Source: Arcobacter ellisii
GTDB lineage: Bacteria > Campylobacterota > Campylobacteria > Campylobacterales > Arcobacteraceae
Reading direction: 5' to 3'
Length of the DNA: 64,000 nucleotides
NCBI RefSeq assembly: GCF_003544915.1
Contig: NZ_CP032097.1
Coordinates: forward strand, 2,604,001-2,668,000
Shown: piece by piece, positions 1 to 9,640 of the stretch
Numbering within the stretch: the first letter of the stretch is position 1
How the letters are laid out: every line of letters starts with the position of its first letter
Notes under the pieces: generated by a model
The model's input: only the letters and a program-made list of their open reading frames with translations
Databases searched by the model: none
What the model was told of the DNA's origin: nothing
Translations under genes and position numbers: made by a program

Positions 1-1873
1 TTTCTCCCATTGAAGCTAGTTTATTTTGTTGAACTAATAATCTATCTTTTTCAAGATTTTTTTCAAGTTGTTGTTGAACTTTTTGTTTTAGTTCCTCTTC
101 ATTCATTTTAAGTTTTGTAACATCATTTAAGTAACCATAAAAACCTATTACATTTGAATAATCATCTTTAATTAAAATAGCTCTTGTATAAACCCATTTT
201 ATATTATTCTTTTTATCTAAAACTCTATAAATATAGTTAAAAGAGTCTTTATCATCTTGTATAGCTTTTTTGATAATCTCTTTTAATGGTTTTACATCAT
301 CTTTATAAACAAAATTAAAAAAGTTCTTTTTATTTTCAAAATCATTTACTTCATACCCATAACCATTAATACTTTTTGAAACAAATTTTACAGTTAGGTT
401 TTCATCATTTTCCCATCTAAAAACAACTATTCTTCCATATTCAGTTAATAATTCAACATCTCTTAACTCTTTTGTTAATTTAATCCTTTCATCAATATTC
501 ATTGACATCATCAAAATTCTATTTGAATTAAACTCTTTTCCTCTAACCAAAATCCATTTAAAATTATTCCATTTATCTTTTAATCTATATTCACAAATAA
601 AATGTTCACTTTGTTTATTTATATGTCTTTCAAACTCATCTAAAACTCGTTGTTTATCATCTTCATGGATTAAACTTAACCATTCATCAAAAGTTTGAAT
701 ATCATTTCTTTTGTATCCAAACATTTCAAGCCATTTATTTGAAAAAAAGATTTTTTTTGTCTCTAAATCCATATCCCACAAACCATCATTTGAAGCAATA
801 ATGGCAAGTTCATATCTCTCTTTCCACTTTTTAAATAAAAAATTCTTTCTCTCTAATCTTTTGTTATATCTATTAAAAATTGTGTTTATAAATTTTCCAA
901 AAATATTAAAAGAGGTAATAAGTAATAAAGCAATAAAAGTAACTAAAAGATAAAAACCTATAAGTTTTGTTTCATACTCCTCTTCAATTTTTTTCTTCTC
1001 TTGATTATTTTCATTTGTTCTTATAAAAATTTTGTATTGATATTTAGGAAATGTATATGAAAAATCATTTGAACTTTTCTCTTTAAAATCATCTATTTCT
1101 TCTATGTTTTGGATTTTTCCACTCATTTTATAATTGAATACACTATTTTCATGAACATCATAAAAATAAAAATGTGAATTGTTCAAAGTTTTACTTTTTG
1201 CAATTATGGAATCAAGAATTGCTTTTTTTGTAAGAACTTTCATATCATCAATTTTTGAATATGCCCCAATATAAATATTTAAGAAATCAATATATTTTAT
1301 GTAACTTAATTGAATACTTCTTTTTTGATTATCAATACTATACATTAGATTATTATCGCCAATATATTCAATATTTCTTAGCATATAATATTTGAATTTT
1401 GCAGTTCTATTTTCAGAATTTGTAAGTTCAGTTAGACTATTTAGAAGTTTTTCACCATGTAATAATTTGTAATTTATATTATCAAAAAGTAAAAAATTTA
1501 TATTTTTCTCTTTTTCTATTTGTTTTAAATATGGCTCTAAAAAACTCATATTAAAAGAGTTTCCAGCTTTTAGATTTGCTTTTATAAATCCAATAATCTC
1601 ATAAATTGAGTTACTTAAATCATTTTCTATATCATCAAAATTTACACTTGTATTGTATTTAATACTTGAAATATAAGTTTTTAAAACATCGTTTTTATAA
1701 AAATTTTCATTTTGAATAAGCGTATTTATTCTATTCTTTTTCTCATATTCTAAAAATAAAAAAATAGAGATAAATGAGATAATAGAAAGTATTAAAACAA
1801 ATATTAAAGGGGTATAAATTATCTTATTTTTTATATCTAAAAGTGTATAAAACTTCTTTTTTTTAAAAAACAT
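1..1873 (-). CDS. PAS-domain sensor histidine kinase, N-terminal part (runs off the window)
   Basis: This is a membrane sensor kinase truncated by the window edge; about 624 codons are present. A first membrane segment lies at about residues 13-33, a long periplasmic region follows, and a second membrane segment lies near residues 303-325. Two PAS-like domains come next (about 345-460 and 470-590; the first contains SNDGLWDMD and NKWLEMFGY). The visible part ends in a helix reading QQNKLASMGE, which is the stretch just before the phospho-accepting histidine in many Campylobacterota kinases, so the histidine and ATPase domains should lie beyond position 1. It starts 8 bases after the truA stop behind AAGGG, so it is the last gene of that operon. 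The sensed signal is unknown. No response regulator is visible here. Confidence 0.85.
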   Translation of the reverse strand, partial: MFFKKKKFYTLLDIKNKIIYTPLIFVLILSIISFISIFLFLEYEKKNRINTLIQNENFYKNDVLKTYISSIKYNTSVNFDDIENDLSNSIYEIIGFIKANLKAGNSFNMSFLEPYLKQIEKEKNINFLLFDNINYKLLHGEKLLNSLTELTNSENRTAKFKYYMLRNIEYIGDNNLMYSIDNQKRSIQLSYIKYIDFLNIYIGAYSKIDDMKVLTKKAILDSIIAKSKTLNNSHFYFYDVHENSVFNYKMSGKIQNIEEIDDFKEKSSNDFSYTFPKYQYKIFIRTNENNQEKKKIEEEYETKLIGFYLLVTFIALLLITSFNIFGKFINTIFNRYNKRLERKNFLFKKWKERYELAIIASNDGLWDMDLETKKIFFSNKWLEMFGYKRNDIQTFDEWLSLIHEDDKQRVLDEFERHINKQSEHFICEYRLKDKWNNFKWILVRGKEFNSNRILMMSMNIDERIKLTKELRDVELLTEYGRIVVFRWENDENLTVKFVSKSINGYGYEVNDFENKKNFFNFVYKDDVKPLKEIIKKAIQDDKDSFNYIYRVLDKKNNIKWVYTRAILIKDDYSNVIGFYGYLNDVTKLKMNEEELKQKVQQQLEKNLEKDRLLVQQNKLASMGE

Positions 1874-1881
1874 TTTTACCC

Positions 1882-2604
1882 TTAATATTTAATTTTAGCT
1901 AAATACAATCCATTTGCTTTAATAGGTATTTTAAATATATTTTTCTCACATCTTAACTGTTTTTTTAAATCTTCAATAGTTAACTTTTTATCATTAATTG
2001 CCAATAAAAATCCAACCATCAATCTAATTTGCGAACGTAAATAAGAGTTTGCAACAAATTTAAAAACATAAATATCTTTATGTTTATAAAAAGCTGTTTC
2101 AAATATTTCTCTTATTGTTATATCTTTATCACTTCCTGTTTTATGAAAATATTTAAAATCATAAACACCGATAAACTCTTTTATTGCTTCTTTTAAAAGT
2201 TTTTCATCTACACTTTTTACATAAGTAATAAATTTATCATTAAATGGAGTTGTTGGTTTTGTGGTGATTAAATATCTATAAACTCTCTTTTTTGCATGAA
2301 ATCTTGAGTGAAAATTTTCATCTACTTTTACTATATGTCTAATTTGTATAGAACTAGGTAATCTTTTATTTAAAATCTCTTGTAGTTTAAAAAAATCTGT
2401 CCAAAAATCTGGAATTATACAGTTAAAAACTTGCCCTGTTGCGTGAACTTCTTTATCAGTTCTTCCACTTAAAACAATAGAAGTTTCTATGTTTAGAGTT
2501 TTAAAAGCTTTTAGAAGTTCATCTTCAATTGTATTTTTATTTGGTTGCTTTTGACTTCCTAAATAAAGGCTTCCATCATAAGCAACAGTAAATTTTAGAT
2601 TCAT
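1882..2604 (-). CDS. truA: tRNA pseudouridine synthase A
   Basis: It isomerises uridines 38-40 of the tRNA anticodon arm to pseudouridine in the cytoplasm. The catalytic aspartate is D50 in SGRTDKEVHATGQ. The family motif is usually GRTDxGVHA, so a glutamate stands where a glycine is normal; the Asp, the Arg and the VHA are kept. Length (240 aa) is normal for the family. The C-terminal part has the RSQIRLMVG segment typical of TruA (usually R-x-x-R-x-M-V-G). It lies 5 bases downstream of the LptF/G-type permease gene and is followed by the sensor kinase, so it is mid-operon. Identity is very likely. Confidence 0.95.
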   Translation of the reverse strand: MNLKFTVAYDGSLYLGSQKQPNKNTIEDELLKAFKTLNIETSIVLSGRTDKEVHATGQVFNCIIPDFWTDFFKLQEILNKRLPSSIQIRHIVKVDENFHSRFHAKKRVYRYLITTKPTTPFNDKFITYVKSVDEKLLKEAIKEFIGVYDFKYFHKTGSDKDITIREIFETAFYKHKDIYVFKFVANSYLRSQIRLMVGFLLAINDKKLTIEDLKKQLRCEKNIFKIPIKANGLYLAKIKY

Positions 2605-2609
2605 AAAAT

Positions 2610-3626
2610 TTAATACTCTTTTTTGATTGTTTTAGAGTATAAAATATAAGTTCCAATTAGCCAAATAGTTGGAATTACATATAAAGCATGTAAAAGTATT
2701 TTATCTCCAATTGCTTTTATTAAAACATAATATAAAACAACCGCTACTAAAGAGAAAAGAACTGCTCTATTTTTTTCATATCTTGGATTAAAATATCCAA
2801 AAGTAATCACTAAAAATAGTGAAATTAGTGGAAAAAGTGAAGTTAAAATAAAAAATGTTAAATCATCAATATCAATATTCTTTTTGATATTATTTTTCCA
2901 ATATTCATATGTATTTGTAAAAATTCCTATTTTACTATCAGCTATTGAATCGTTTATATACATTGATTCATAATCGATTTGATTAAACTCTTTTTCATCA
3001 ATAATAAAAGCTTTTCCATTTAATAATTTAAAACTAAGACTTCCGTTATCATTGTTTAAAATCGCTGTATCACTAACTATAAATTGGTCGTTTTTTTTAT
3101 CAGTTTTAAATAGTTTTACATCTTCATAAACTTTATCATCTTTTCCACTAATATATATAAGCCAATCTCCAAACTTTTGTCCAAATTCACTAGCTTTTAT
3201 ATTGAAATTTGCTTCTTTTGTTTTTACATCTAAAAATTGTTTTGTTAAGAACTTCGTTTTTGGAATTAATCCTACTGAAATAATCAAAAGTAAAATCGAT
3301 AATAAAAAAGTTATAGGTAAAAAAACTTTTAAAATTTTTACAGGATTTAGTCCAAATGATGTAATAACTGTTAATTCATACTCACTTGCAAGTTTTGCTA
3401 AAGTAATAACCAATGAGATAAAAAAAGATATTGGCATAGTATAAAATATAATTTGAGGAATTACATAAGCATAAAGTTTAAATAATTCAAAAAAATCCAT
3501 TGTAATTACAGATGTTAAAGAAGCGATTTTTACTAAAAAAACGATTGAAGTAATAAAAAATAGTCCTAAAAATATAGGAAAAAATGTAACTGCTAATTGA
3601 GAATATAAGTATTGGTTTAATTTCAA
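2610..3626 (-). CDS. LptF/LptG (YjgP/YjgQ) family LPS export permease
   Basis: This is an inner-membrane permease of the complex that pulls lipopolysaccharide out of the inner membrane and feeds the Lpt bridge. Its 338 residues have the family layout: three membrane helices in the first 120 residues, a periplasmic beta-rich domain at about 130-235, and three helices at the C terminus. The segment following the second helix (LASEYELTVITSFG) matches the cytoplasmic coupling-helix region of the family. The start is TTG behind AAAGG and overlaps the prepilin peptidase stop (TTGA), so the two genes are translationally coupled. I cannot tell LptF from LptG by eye. Confidence 0.85.
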   Translation of the reverse strand: MKLNQYLYSQLAVTFFPIFLGLFFITSIVFLVKIASLTSVITMDFFELFKLYAYVIPQIIFYTMPISFFISLVITLAKLASEYELTVITSFGLNPVKILKVFLPITFLLSILLLIISVGLIPKTKFLTKQFLDVKTKEANFNIKASEFGQKFGDWLIYISGKDDKVYEDVKLFKTDKKNDQFIVSDTAILNNDNGSLSFKLLNGKAFIIDEKEFNQIDYESMYINDSIADSKIGIFTNTYEYWKNNIKKNIDIDDLTFFILTSLFPLISLFLVITFGYFNPRYEKNRAVLFSLVAVVLYYVLIKAIGDKILLHALYVIPTIWLIGTYILYSKTIKKEY

Positions 3627-4396
3627 TAAAGGACCTTTATAAATGTTTCTAATTTAAAAAAATATTCAGTTAAAAAACCTAAAACTAAATAAGGAATAAA
3701 TGGAGTTTGAATATCTTTTTTTACTAAATTTGAATAGATTGAAGGTATTATAGCAAAAAAAGCACCTAAAAATATAGCTAATATTCCACCTGTTGATCCT
3801 AAGACTACTCCAATCATTGCAATAATAGGAATATCTCCCTCACCTAAAGCCACTTGAGTTTTTAAACTTTCATCTTTTAAAAGTTTTGATTTTATATTTT
3901 GAATATAAAATGTAACTATAAAATTTAATAAAACAACTGCTCCACTAAATAAAAAAGCATTTTTCAAAGCTTCTGCAATAGAAAAATTTGTTACAAAAAA
4001 TGATAAAACCAAAACTATCAAAAGTAAATAATCAGGTACAGCTTTATATTTAAAATCTATAAAAGATAAAACTATTAACACATAAACCAATAAACTCATC
4101 AAAAAAAACTCTTTTGAAAATCCAAGTTTTAAAAAAATAAAAAGTGTTAAAATTGCGCTAATTAACTCTACAATAAAATATAAACTAGAAATTTTAACTC
4201 CACAATAAGCACAATGTGCTTTTAAAAAAAGATATGAAAGAAGTGGAATATTGTGATACCAAAAAATTGTATGATTACAAGAGGGGCATTTACTTCTATT
4301 TTTTGTAAATATCGGTTCATTTAAAGGAAGTTTTAATATCAAAACATTTAAAAATGAGCCAATAAAAGCACCAAAAATAAAACTAAATACCTCCAA
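3623..4396 (-). CDS. Prepilin peptidase (A24 family, PilD-like)
   Basis: This integral membrane aspartyl protease cleaves, and usually N-methylates, type IV pilin-like proteins. Near the N terminus it has GSFLNVLILKLP, then two CxxC pairs (CPSC and CAYC) that form the zinc-binding loop. The A24 aspartates are in FIDFKYKAVPDYL and GEGDIPI. The reading frame can be extended to a GTG at 4423, but that codon has no ribosome binding site and would overlap uppS by 41 bases. I prefer TTG at 4396 after AGAGAGAAGA, which gives the usual family N terminus. No pilin genes are in the window. In related Campylobacterota this enzyme serves DNA uptake, so competence is the likely role (inference). Confidence 0.88.
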   Translation of the reverse strand: MEVFSFIFGAFIGSFLNVLILKLPLNEPIFTKNRSKCPSCNHTIFWYHNIPLLSYLFLKAHCAYCGVKISSLYFIVELISAILTLFIFLKLGFSKEFFLMSLLVYVLIVLSFIDFKYKAVPDYLLLIVLVLSFFVTNFSIAEALKNAFLFSGAVVLLNFIVTFYIQNIKSKLLKDESLKTQVALGEGDIPIIAMIGVVLGSTGGILAIFLGAFFAIIPSIYSNLVKKDIQTPFIPYLVLGFLTEYFFKLETFIKVLY

Positions 4397-5069
4397 ATCT
4401 TCTCTCTCTTTTTGTAAAATCACTTAAAATATCATCTAGTTCAGCTTCATTAAAATCAGGCCAATAAGTTTTTGTAAAAAACATCTCTGCATAAGCATTT
4501 TGCCATAATAAGTAGTTAGAGAGTCGCACCTCTCCACTTGTACGAATTAAAATATCAACATCTGGCATTCCTGCTGTATCAAGACAAGATTCTAAATTTT
4601 CTTCCGTAACTTCAAGATTTAAAGTATTTAACTTTTTTATGGCTCGTATTATTTCATCTTTTGAACCATAGTTTAAAGCTAAAACTTGAGTTAAACCACT
4701 ACATTTTGAAGTCTTTTCTTCTGTCTCTTTTATAGTTTTTTGTAAAGCTTTTGAAAATCTACTTAAATCACCTATAGCTTTAAATCTAATATTATTTTCT
4801 AAATAAACATTTAACTCATTTTTTAAATATTTATCAAGTAATTTCATCAAAAACTCAACTTCAAGTTTTGGTCTTTGCCAATTTTCTGTTGAAAATGCAT
4901 ATAAAGTCAGATATTTAACTTTTATATCTGCACAATATGAAGTAATTTTTCGAACCGTTTTAGCACCCTCTTCATGTCCTGCTGTTCGATTTAAACCTCT
5001 CTCTTTTGCCCATCTTCCATTTCCATCCATAATAATAGCAATATGTGAAGGAATATTTATATCACTCAT
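4383..5069 (-). CDS. uppS: Undecaprenyl diphosphate synthase
   Basis: This cis-prenyltransferase condenses isopentenyl diphosphate onto farnesyl diphosphate to make the C55 lipid carrier for peptidoglycan and surface glycans. The HIAIIMDGNGRWA motif holds the catalytic aspartate and the diphosphate-binding residues. The YAFSTENWQRP and DILIRTSGEVRLSNYLLWQ motifs are intact. I chose the second ATG (5069), which overlaps the coaBC stop (ATGAGTGA); an ATG five codons upstream (5084) is also possible. The product is about 228 aa, normal for the family. It sits between coaBC and the prepilin peptidase gene. Confidence 0.95.
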   Translation of the reverse strand: MSDINIPSHIAIIMDGNGRWAKERGLNRTAGHEEGAKTVRKITSYCADIKVKYLTLYAFSTENWQRPKLEVEFLMKLLDKYLKNELNVYLENNIRFKAIGDLSRFSKALQKTIKETEEKTSKCSGLTQVLALNYGSKDEIIRAIKKLNTLNLEVTEENLESCLDTAGMPDVDILIRTSGEVRLSNYLLWQNAYAEMFFTKTYWPDFNEAELDDILSDFTKRERRFGGI

Positions 5070-6333
5070 ATTGATTAAACTCATCTTGTAATTTTTCTAA
5101 AATATTTAATGAAACTTCTAACTTTGTTCCTTTAAACTCATAAGAACTATTTTTTAAAATCAGTTCTATATTGTTATTTTCACTTCCAAAACTATTTTCT
5201 TCATTTAAAATATTCAGACAAACTCCATCAAGATTTTTATTTTCTAACATTCTTGAGGCACTGTTCATTGCTGTTGTTTCATCCATTTCAGCTTTAAAAC
5301 CAATCGATACAATCCCCTCTTTATCAAGTGATTTTAAAATATCCATATTTTGTTTTAACTCTAAACTCCAAGAAGTTCCAATCAACTCTTTTTTTAATTT
5401 TCCTTCTTGGGGAAAGGCTGGAACATAATCACTAACTGCTGCTACCATAAATAAAAATGGTTTTTTTAATATCAAAGTTGGAGTTGAATTATCCATCAAA
5501 GTTGGTTTTGTAAGAACTCCTTTTTTAGCAACTCTAAGAGAATCAACCAAATATTCATACATTTCATTTGAACTTTGAACTTTTATTAGATGAATATCTT
5601 TTGGTAAATTTTCATAACCTCTAGTGCTTATCAAACAAACATCTGCACCTTTATAATATAAAGCCTTTGCCAAATTTGAAGCCATTTTTCCAGAAGAAAA
5701 ATTTGAAAGATATCTAACATCATCAATTTTCTCGACTGTTCCACCACCACTTAAAACAACTCTTCTATTTATCCAATACTCATCTTTTAGTAACTCTTTA
5801 CAAGTAGCATCAAAAATATCAACAGGGTCGGCCATTGCACCATCACCAACATCTTTACAAACTAACTCTTTTGTTTGTGAAGAGATAATCTCATAATTAC
5901 AAAGTTTTAGCATTTTAAGACTTGCTTGAGTTATAGGATTTTTTAGCATATTTGTATTAGCTGCTGGAGAGATTAATTTGATTCTTGGATATGCAAGCGC
6001 AGTTTGTAAAAGTAAATTATTTCCTAAACCATTTGCTAAAGCATTTATTGTATTAGCGCTCGCTGGTGCAATCACAAAAATATCAGACCATTTTCCAATA
6101 TCTATGTGATTATAATCTTGAGTTTTGTCCCAATTTTCACTACTTTCATCTAAAACTCTATTTTGTGAAATTGCTTCAAAGGTAATTGGATTTATAAACT
6201 TTTTTGCACCATCTGTCATAATAACTCTAACTTGTGCACCTGCTTTTACATAAAGTCTAATTAGTTCCAAAGTTTTATAAATAGCAATTGAACCTGTAAC
6301 CCCAACCAATATTTTTTTATTTTTTAAAAGCAT
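5062..6333 (-). CDS. coaBC: Bifunctional phosphopantothenoylcysteine decarboxylase/phosphopantothenate-cysteine ligase
   Basis: It catalyses two consecutive steps of coenzyme A synthesis. The N-terminal half is the FMN decarboxylase CoaC: GSIAIYKTLELIR at the start, PAANTNML in place of the common PAMNxxMW, and the cysteine of VCKDVGDGAM. The C-terminal half, from about residue 190, is the CoaB ligase with GGTVEKIDDVRYLSNFSSGKMA and AAVSDYVP. The PAMN-to-PAAN change at the decarboxylase motif is unusual, although the substrate cysteine region is kept. Length (423 aa) is normal. It starts 3 bases after glmU and overlaps uppS. Confidence 0.94.
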   Translation of the reverse strand: MLLKNKKILVGVTGSIAIYKTLELIRLYVKAGAQVRVIMTDGAKKFINPITFEAISQNRVLDESSENWDKTQDYNHIDIGKWSDIFVIAPASANTINALANGLGNNLLLQTALAYPRIKLISPAANTNMLKNPITQASLKMLKLCNYEIISSQTKELVCKDVGDGAMADPVDIFDATCKELLKDEYWINRRVVLSGGGTVEKIDDVRYLSNFSSGKMASNLAKALYYKGADVCLISTRGYENLPKDIHLIKVQSSNEMYEYLVDSLRVAKKGVLTKPTLMDNSTPTLILKKPFLFMVAAVSDYVPAFPQEGKLKKELIGTSWSLELKQNMDILKSLDKEGIVSIGFKAEMDETTAMNSASRMLENKNLDGVCLNILNEENSFGSENNNIELILKNSSYEFKGTKLEVSLNILEKLQDEFNQYE

Positions 6334-6336
6334 TAT

Positions 6337-7635
6337 TTACTTCTTTTTACTTGAAAAATGTTTATAAAAATAACCATCAATAGTTTTTGCTTTTGCACGT
6401 GTAAGATATAACTCACCTTTTTTAACATTTCCAGTAACTGTTGAACCAGCTCCTATTAGAACATCATCTTCAATATTAACTGGAGCAACAAACTGTGTAT
6501 CACTTCCAACAAAAACATTTTTTCCAATTATTGTTTGATGTTTATTCACTCCATCATAATTACAAGTAATTGTTCCACATCCAATATTTGTTCCCTCATC
6601 TATTGAACAATCACCAAGATATGATAAATGACCTGCTTTTACTCCATTTAAAATAGCTTTTTTTGTCTCAACAAAGTTTCCTATGTGAGTTTTATTTAAT
6701 TCACTTCCTGGTCTAATTCTTCCCATTGGTCCAACATCACTATCTTTTACGATTGAGTCTTCAACAACAGAGTTTGTTTTGATATGAGAGTTTATAATTT
6801 TTGAATTTCCAAGTAAACTAACACCATTTTCAATGATAGATTCACCTTCAATTTCAACGCCTTCTTCTATATAAATAGTATCAGGCAATCTCATGATTAC
6901 ACCAGCTTTCATAAACTCTTTTTTAATTCTATTTTGGTGAATTACTTCAGCATCAGCTAGTTCTACTTTTGAATTTACACCTTTGAAATTCTCTTCATTT
7001 ACAACAAGAGGTTTTAAAACTAATCCTTGATTTATTGCCATTTCAACTAAATCTGTGATGTAGTACTCTTTTTGTGCATTGTTATTGTCTAATTTTGGAA
7101 GATTTTCAAGTAAAAATTTTGTTTCAAATTGATAAATCCCTGCATTTGCAGTTGTTATTGCTAACTCTTCAGGTGTTGCATCTTTTTGTTCAACTATTTT
7201 TTTAACATTACCATTTTCAATAATTACTCTTCCATAACCATCAGCACTATCTAATTCTAAAACTGACATAACAATTGTCGCATCAATTTCAAATTTTTCC
7301 AACTCACTTGCTTGAATTAAAGGCATATCTCCATTTAAAACTAAAACTTTTTCATATTTTGGAGTAATTCCCATAACAGCCCCACCAGTTCCTGGATAGT
7401 TTTTATGGTCTTGAATTACAAAATTTATATTTGTGAAATATTTTTCTATTTCAGCTTTTACCTTTTCAAATTGATGAAATAAAACCACTGTAATATCATC
7501 GCTTAATTTTAAAGCCTCTTTTATTGAATAATATAACATTGGTTTTCCAGAAATCTTATGTAATACCTTTGGAGTATCTGATTTCATTCTAGTTCCTTGC
7601 CCAGCTGCAAGTATAATTATTGATTTATTAAACAT
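6337..7635 (-). CDS. glmU: Bifunctional GlmU: N-acetylglucosamine-1-phosphate uridyltransferase/glucosamine-1-phosphate acetyltransferase
   Basis: It acetylates glucosamine-1-phosphate and then makes UDP-GlcNAc, the precursor of peptidoglycan, lipid A and surface sugars. The N-terminal Rossmann pyrophosphorylase starts [19 protein letters not shown]. From about residue 240 the sequence becomes a left-handed beta-helix with many hexapeptide repeats, including GRIRPGSEL and the GTITCNYDG motif of the acetyltransferase site. Length is 432 aa. It starts at an ATG 11 bases after the ankyrin gene and leads into coaBC. Its product is one likely source of amino sugar for the glycan island at 13-29 kb. 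Confidence 0.95.
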   Translation of the reverse strand: MFNKSIIILAAGQGTRMKSDTPKVLHKISGKPMLYYSIKEALKLSDDITVVLFHQFEKVKAEIEKYFTNINFVIQDHKNYPGTGGAVMGITPKYEKVLVLNGDMPLIQASELEKFEIDATIVMSVLELDSADGYGRVIIENGNVKKIVEQKDATPEELAITTANAGIYQFETKFLLENLPKLDNNNAQKEYYITDLVEMAINQGLVLKPLVVNEENFKGVNSKVELADAEVIHQNRIKKEFMKAGVIMRLPDTIYIEEGVEIEGESIIENGVSLLGNSKIINSHIKTNSVVEDSIVKDSDVGPMGRIRPGSELNKTHIGNFVETKKAILNGVKAGHLSYLGDCSIDEGTNIGCGTITCNYDGVNKHQTIIGKNVFVGSDTQFVAPVNIEDDVLIGAGSTVTGNVKKGELYLTRAKAKTIDGYFYKHFSSKKK

Positions 7636-7645
7636 TTTTTTCCTT

Positions 7646-9580
7646 CTAAATTAATACTTCATTTACTTCTTTTTTTAAATTTTCAACAACCTCTTCCAAG
7701 GCATTTTTCATCTTACTATCATTTACATTTGCACTTAATAATTTATCCAAATTTTTTTCTCTATCTTTGAAAAATTGTGCAACTTTTCTATTTTTTGGAT
7801 TTCTATTATACATTAAAACTCCAGATGCAACTAAAGCAATTACCAATCTTGCATGACCAAAAATTGCTGCATAATTTAATAAAGTAAATCCTGAATTATC
7901 AGGTTGATTCATATCAGCACCAGCAGAGATAAGCCATCTTGCTATTTTATAATTTCCATGCCATTGAGTATGATGAAGAGCTGTTCTTCCATGAATATCT
8001 TTTATTGTTAAATCAGCTTTTTTTGTCAAAAGTTTTTCAACAACAACCAAATCATCTGCAATTACAGCTTTATGAATTACTGTTCTTCCGTCATTATCTT
8101 GGATATCAATATTTACTCTATATTTTAAAAAATTAACCAATCTTTCAATAAAAGCTTCTCTTTCTCTTTTTTCTTTTAATTTCAAACCCTCTTCAACCAT
8201 ATACATCAAAGGTGTACAACCATTTTTATCAGTTATATTCAGATTTACACCATAATTTATAATTGTTCTTAATGTCTCAAAATCATTGTATAAAACAATA
8301 TCAAATAAAATATTTTTTCCATCTAATCTTTGAGTTTCAATATTTGGTCTATAACTCAATATTTTTTTTAATAAAACATCATATTTTTCATCCTCTTTTA
8401 TCAAAAGAGTCAATCTTGGATTTGCTTTTTTAAATCCTTTATTAATCGCAATTATCTCAACTATATCATCAACAACACTTCTTTCATCTAAATCTCTTGC
8501 GTCAAGATTTGCACCTTTAGAGACTAAAAAATCTATCATTTTATAGTTTGAATAACCTTTTAAAATCTCTTTATAAATGATATTTTTATTATCTTCATCA
8601 CTAAAATTTAGATTTGCACCACAGTTTATCAAAAATTCTGCATTTGAGAAATTTTTATTTTCTATTTCTCTTTGTAATGTAGTTTTACCATCTTCATGAA
8701 TTTTATCTATTTCTAAACCATTATCAATAAATAAAAGTGCTAAAGGCAAATAATCCTTATCAGAAGTGATAAGTTTATATTTCCCCTCTAACTCTTTTTG
8801 TTCATTTTTTTGTAAATCCACTATATGTAAAAGTTCATCAATTATATTTTTATTAAAATTATCAACAAGATTTATATTTATATTTTTTTTGAGTAAAAGC
8901 TCTATTAATGGAATAGCTTTAGAACCTTGTAAAATAGCATTAAAAAGAATATTTTGTCCATTTTTATCTAAAAAATTTACATTTGCTCCATTTAAAATAA
9001 GAGTTAGAGCAATATTTATATCTTCTTTTAAAACTGCTCTGAAAAGTGCTGTTTGATAATTTTCATCTAAAGTATTTAAAGTATCTAAATTATTAACAAC
9101 ATCTTTTAAAATAGTTAAATTTTCGCCTTCAACAGCATCAAATAAAACAGTTTTTCCATAACCATCTTTTATATTAAAATCTGGATTATATGTCATTAGA
9201 ATTTGGAACATTCTTAAGTTAGCAAGCAAAGCTATATCTTGTAAAATAGTTCTTCCTGAACTATTTTTTCTATTTATGTCAAAACCATTTTCAAGGAAAA
9301 ATCTAACCATAATCCCATCAGTTCTTTCACAAGCATCATCTAAAACAGTTTTTCCATAGTTGTCTTCAATATAAAAATTAGCACCATTCTTTAATAAGAT
9401 TCTAATTGCGTCTAATTTCTTTTTTGCAGATAAAGAAAAAAGGACTGTTCTTCCCTTTTCATCTTTTTTGTTTAAATCAATACCTCTATTTATATATCTT
9501 TGGATTTTATTTACATCTAAATTTTCAGAGAATAACTCTTTATAAAAAAGGTCTTCATTTACCTTAAAAAGATTAAACAC
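7646..9580 (-). CDS. Large ankyrin-repeat protein
   Basis: Nearly the whole 644-residue protein is built of ankyrin repeats, roughly fourteen to sixteen, with units such as [48 protein letters not shown] and [17 protein letters not shown]. The best-conserved repeats are at the C-terminal end. The last 50 residues are charged and outside the repeats. No signal peptide or membrane segment is visible, so it should be cytoplasmic and bind other proteins. The start is GTG at 9580 behind AAGGA. It is the first gene of a run of cell-envelope genes (glmU, coaBC, uppS), which is an odd place for an ankyrin protein. Its partner is not evident from the sequence. Confidence 0.85.
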   Translation of the reverse strand: MFNLFKVNEDLFYKELFSENLDVNKIQRYINRGIDLNKKDEKGRTVLFSLSAKKKLDAIRILLKNGANFYIEDNYGKTVLDDACERTDGIMVRFFLENGFDINRKNSSGRTILQDIALLANLRMFQILMTYNPDFNIKDGYGKTVLFDAVEGENLTILKDVVNNLDTLNTLDENYQTALFRAVLKEDINIALTLILNGANVNFLDKNGQNILFNAILQGSKAIPLIELLLKKNININLVDNFNKNIIDELLHIVDLQKNEQKELEGKYKLITSDKDYLPLALLFIDNGLEIDKIHEDGKTTLQREIENKNFSNAEFLINCGANLNFSDEDNKNIIYKEILKGYSNYKMIDFLVSKGANLDARDLDERSVVDDIVEIIAINKGFKKANPRLTLLIKEDEKYDVLLKKILSYRPNIETQRLDGKNILFDIVLYNDFETLRTIINYGVNLNITDKNGCTPLMYMVEEGLKLKEKREREAFIERLVNFLKYRVNIDIQDNDGRTVIHKAVIADDLVVVEKLLTKKADLTIKDIHGRTALHHTQWHGNYKIARWLISAGADMNQPDNSGFTLLNYAAIFGHARLVIALVASGVLMYNRNPKNRKVAQFFKDREKNLDKLLSANVNDSKMKNALEEVVENLKKEVNEVLI

Positions 9581-9640
9581 TAAAACATTCCTTTATATAT
9601 TATGACTTTTGTTAAACTATACATTTTAGCTAATTTTTGA

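Noticed and set aside
711-953. Plus-strand 80-residue reading frame opposite the sensor kinase
   Set aside because: It lies wholly inside the continuous PAS-kinase coding frame on the minus strand and has no ribosome binding site.
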